Below, piece by piece: positions 60,961 through 64,000 of a DNA stretch of 64,000 bases. The stretch is from assembly GCF_024679245.1 (NCBI RefSeq), contig NC_090178.1, positions 14,027,861 to 14,091,860 on the forward strand, read 5' to 3'. The notes beneath the pieces were generated by a model that did not search any database, had not been told where the DNA came from, and worked only from the letters and a program-made list of their open reading frames with translations. The stretch's first letter is position 1; each line of letters opens with the position of its first letter. Made by a program: the position numbers and the translations under genes. Source of the DNA: Pseudorasbora parva. Its lineage: Eukaryota > Chordata > Actinopteri > Cypriniformes > Gobionidae.

Positions 60961-61349
60961 TTTAAGGCATAAGAGATTTTTTTGTTTTTTACAGGAGAAA
61001 CATTTAAATGTCATTCTGGTAATCAAAGTTTTACAGGATACAATTATTGATTACAATGGGACTTTAAATGCATTTTTTCTGTAGTATGTAATAGTTTTTT
61101 TAAATAAAAGCTTTTCCATTTAAAGTTTTTTTGTGTGTGACATAGCTGTTGTTGTTGTTGTTTCTTACATAACAATTGCATACGCCAACAGAGTGGGCAG
61201 AATGTACTGTCCTCCTCTCAGTCAATCTCAAATAGCTTTGGTAAGTCCAAATCAATAAGCCGGTTTGTTTAGACAGGTTCATGTAAACTAACTGATTACA
61301 AAACAAATTCACTTGAACCGTGATAAAAATAACATCTTTAGTTACAGGT

Positions 61350-61540
61350 ACACTATAAAAAAAAAAAGGTAGAAGTGGCCATCACTGGGTTGGTACCCTT
61401 AAAGGTCATTTTTTTGTACCTCTAAGTAGAGGAAACCAATCGTATAATTGTCCCTAAGGACAAATTACCAGGACCAAAGGACCAAATATGTTTTTTATTT
61501 GAACAAAATTGTACCTCCGCTGTACCTTTTTTCTGAGTGT
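61350..61540. mobile_element. MITE with ACACTATAAA end
   Basis: Starts ACACTATAAAAAA and ends TTTTTTCTGAGTGT, with inverted GTACC words inside. It resembles the ACACTGTAAA MITE at 37085 in its ends. Confidence 0.6.
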
Positions 61541-61594
61541 TATTGTCATGAAAATAATTGTAATTAATTGTATTTTTTGTTCATGTCAGCCGCA

Positions 61595-61982
61595 GGAAAT
61601 TTCCCCGGGAACTAGGGACTTTGGGGTGGTACTCGCTGTGTTTCGACCGCAGGAACCGGAGTCTGGGGCCGCTGAACATTCTGATTGGTTGAGCTCATCC
61701 AGCATTTTATTTGAACCTAAAAGTCAGTTGCGGTGTGTGCAGTAAGACTCGTTTGCTATTCGAATCAACAATGAAGTTTAAAAAAAATATGAAGATGGAG
61801 GACAAAGAGGTTCAGGCTTTTTATAGAATTGCCTTTACAGGGACTTTAAGTGTTTTAGCTGAAAACTAATTCACGTGCAGTCCTCTGTCACCGGGTTAAT
61901 CTTCACGGTACTTTAGACCGCAATGGAAACGCAGACAGCAACAGGTTTGGGCCGAAAAAAGTTCCTGGGACAAATTGTTCGG
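61595..61982. repeat. Inverted, deleted relative of the 42079-43213 element
   Basis: 'gtggtactcgctgtgtttcg', 'gaaacgcagacagcaacagg' and 'gttcctgggacaaattgttc' match the ends of 42079-43213 read from the other strand. The outermost ends are lost and the middle is shortened. Confidence 0.65.
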
Positions 61983-61999
61983 TGGTGAGGGGGCTTTAT

Positions 62000-62389
62000 T
62001 TCACACAAAGGAAAAAAGCTTGGAAAAGCTGTTTAGTGCTCCCTTATTCCAAAAGTGGAGAAACAGGTTCCTCACCTCCTTTGAAGTTGGTAACCAGGCA
62101 AAAACATTTAGTGCTGAACATAGAGCTTGTTGTGCTCTTGGGACAGATTTAGAAAATCCAAGCCAGTCAATTATGGGGCATTCACATAACACACTACTGC
62201 ACTTGATAGGGAACTTAACTCAATTGAGGGTTTGATTCAAAGGAAATGTATGAACTAAGAAAATTTACCTACTAAAGATTTAAGATGCTTTCCATAAAAG
62301 CATTTACCAAATACATAAATATAAATGGAAAGACATGCAGTACAAAGTTCTTTTAATTTGAATTATAATAATGTAATTGGAAATTAAAG
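62000..62389. other. Right flank, nothing recognised
   Basis: No coding or repeat-end signal. Any upstream cep162 exon here would need sequence comparison to find. Confidence 0.35.
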
Positions 62390-62391
62390 TA

Positions 62392-64000
62392 CAGTCCCTG
62401 ACAAAAGTCTTGTCGCTTATCTATTTTCTAGAAATAGCTGATATTAACCTGACTTTTAATTAATTCATTGGTGTTAGAAATAGCTCATATGAAAAGCTAA
62501 AACCCTCCCAAATGATGTTTAATGCACTGAAATAAATAATTTTCACAGAAAAAATATTTATCATTTAATCAAGACAGAAAGGTCAAATTTTGGCAAGACA
62601 AAAGTTTTGTCGCCTAAACAGAAATGGAACAAATTTACTGCAAATACAAAAATATGTCAGCAAATTAAGTTGTGGTGCTGTGAGATCCAAATGTAATATC
62701 TTGTATGACTTCCATGAGCTTGAAGGACTGCATCCATGCGGTTTGGCAAGGATTCATACAATTTATTGATGAAGTCATCAGGAATAGCTAAGAAAGCAGT
62801 CTTGCATGCCTCCCAGAGTTCATCAATATTCTTTGGTTTCGTCTTCCATGCGTCCTCTTTCATCCTACCCCACATATGCTCAATGATGTTCATATCTGGT
62901 GACTGGGCTGGCCAATCCTGGAACATCTTGATCTTCTTCGCCTTGAGGAACTTTGATGTTGAGATGGAAGTATGCGATGGAGCACCGTCCTGCTGCAGAA
63001 TTTGGCCTCTTTTATGGTTGGGAATATAAGAGGTAGCTAAGATTTCTTGGTATTTTAGACTATTGATGTTGCCTTCCACCCTGCAGATCTCTCGCACACC
63101 CCCATACTGGATGTAACCCCAGACCATGATTTTTCCGCCACCAAACTTCACTGTTTTCTGGGTGAATCTCGGATCCATTCGGGCACCAGTAGGTCTCCTG
63201 CAATATTTGCGGCGACTGTGGTGTAATTCAACAGAAGATTCATCTGAAAAATCCACCTTCTGCCACTTTTCCTGCGTCCATCCTTTTAGCAGGCTGTGGG
63301 CCTTGGCAAATGCCACACGGTTTTTCAATTGTCTTTTGTTTAGTGCTGGCTTCTGGGCACTGATTCGACCATGGAGGCCATTTCGAGACATAATCGGACA
63401 AACTGTTCTGGTTGACACAGGGACTTCAGGTGACCAGGTCTCGTGGAGCTCTGCTGCAGTGGAAAATGGGCTGGCCTTGGATTTTAGAGCCAACAAACGG
63501 TCCTCTCAAGCAGTTGTCTTGCAGGGTCTGCCTGACCTGGGCTTGTCAAAAACGTCTCCAGTCTCTTCAAATCTTATTTTTATCCTCTGTACTTGACGCT
63601 GAGACACATTGAAGGTGTCTGCCACATCAGCAGTGGATCTGGTCTTCAGCCTCTTGATAATCAAAACTTTAGTCTCAGGGTGAATCTTAGGCATGTTTGC
63701 AGAGGTCTAGTTGCAGTTGATGTGAAGGTCTAGTGTACTGGGGTTCTTTTTATACACACTTGAGACCTAATTGATCCATTATTAGTCACAGGTGAAGCTC
63801 ATATGACAAGGTGACAACACTTATTTCTTTGCAAAAATTGACCCAATGGGCTTTACCAAGCTGTGAATATTAGAATACTTTTTGAAAGTTTAGTTTTTCA
63901 CTGAAACATTATCAGAAAAGCTGGTGGGATTAAAATGAGCCATTTCTTGTAAAAAAAATCTTAATTAGAAATATATTTCAGCGGCACTTTAGGTCAATTT
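62392..64000 (-). mobile_element. Tc1-like transposon, nearly intact, cut by the window edge
   Basis: A TA at 62390-62391 precedes the left end CAGTCCCTGACAAAAGTCTT. A related word 'gacaaaagttttgtcgcc' lies inside at 62598, suggesting doubled binding sites in the end. The right end should be the inverse of the left and was not seen by 64000. The transposase gene is at 62657-63694. Confidence 0.85.
62657..63694 (-). pseudogene. Tc1/mariner transposase, one in-frame stop
   Basis: One frame of 345 codons from ATG at 63694 to the stop at 62657, which is full length for the family. It is broken only by TGA at codon 63 (63508-63506). The stop replaces a residue in the linker (GRPCKTTA-stop-ED) where relatives usually have Arg, so a CGA to TGA change is likely. 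Residues 1-60 are the paired-like helix-turn-helix DNA-binding part with a GRP motif at 54-56. The catalytic triad appears as D151 (FSDES), D236 (QQDGAPSH) and E272 (NIIEHMWG). I count 35 residues between D236 and E272. The transposase cuts and pastes its own element in the nucleus. A shorter frame starting at TTG at 63496 is only the part after the stop. Confidence 0.9.

Noticed and set aside
61509..62235. Open frames in the right flank as possible cep162 or separate gene exons
   Set aside because: They overlap MITE and transposon-end sequence or have no coiled-coil character and no supported splice sites.

Overview
This is vertebrate nuclear DNA, almost certainly from a cyprinid teleost. 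The signs are spliced genes with long, repeat-filled introns, fish-type Tc1/hAT/TTAA-class DNA transposons, L2/Rex1/I-type LINEs, and AT-rich DNA with CA, TA and ATT microsatellites. There is no prokaryotic organisation (no operons, no CRISPR). I found no tRNA or rRNA gene apart from one tRNA-derived SINE. Exons were placed by reading splice sites and checking that the reading phase is kept across every junction.

Genes, left to right. (1) 501-1193 (+): last coding exon of plekho1 (CKIP-1), with a likely poly(A) signal at 2581. (2) 13462-30067 (+): a four-exon gene for a 96-aa protein with a signal peptide, an acidic Tyr-rich ectodomain with two N-glycosylation sites and a hydrophobic C-terminus. 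I do not recognise it with certainty; C1orf54-like is the best guess. (3) 44185-46273 (+): mrap2, a complete three-exon coding region for 217 aa, probably the mrap2a copy. (4) 60461-48149 (-): the 3' eleven coding exons of cep162, converging on mrap2. The tail-to-tail mrap2/cep162 pair matches the human 6q14 arrangement as I know it, whereas PLEKHO1 is on human 1q21, so the plekho1 side is joined differently in this fish.

The rest is mostly transposon-derived. 4.6-9.3 kb: dispersed repeats with a foldback-type element (6-bp target duplication) holding a long CA tract. 13.5-22 kb (intron 1): a solo LTR with a 5-bp duplication, MITEs and a broken Tc1-like copy. 22.8-29.8 kb (intron 3): a Tc1-like element broken open by a retroelement-like segment and by a TTAA-flanked element that itself carries an L2-type LINE. 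31.8-35.2 kb: a decayed I-type LINE with zinc knuckles, endonuclease, RT and RNase H remnants, split by a MITE. 35.2-43.7 kb: Rex1- and L2-like fragments, a complete-ended Tc1-like element, TTAA elements, a 1.1-kb TIR element and a TA microsatellite. cep162 introns: an L2-like LINE touching a splice site, a SINE, and a TTAA element split by an hAT-like insertion with an 8-bp duplication. 62.4 kb to the end: a nearly intact Tc1-like transposase with one stop codon.

The genes have unrelated roles (signalling adaptor, unknown surface protein, melanocortin receptor accessory protein, ciliary transition-zone protein) and show no sign of acting as a unit. The points most worth checking are the unrecognised small gene, the cep162 exon whose 3' splice site abuts a LINE tail, and the near-intact DD35E transposase.
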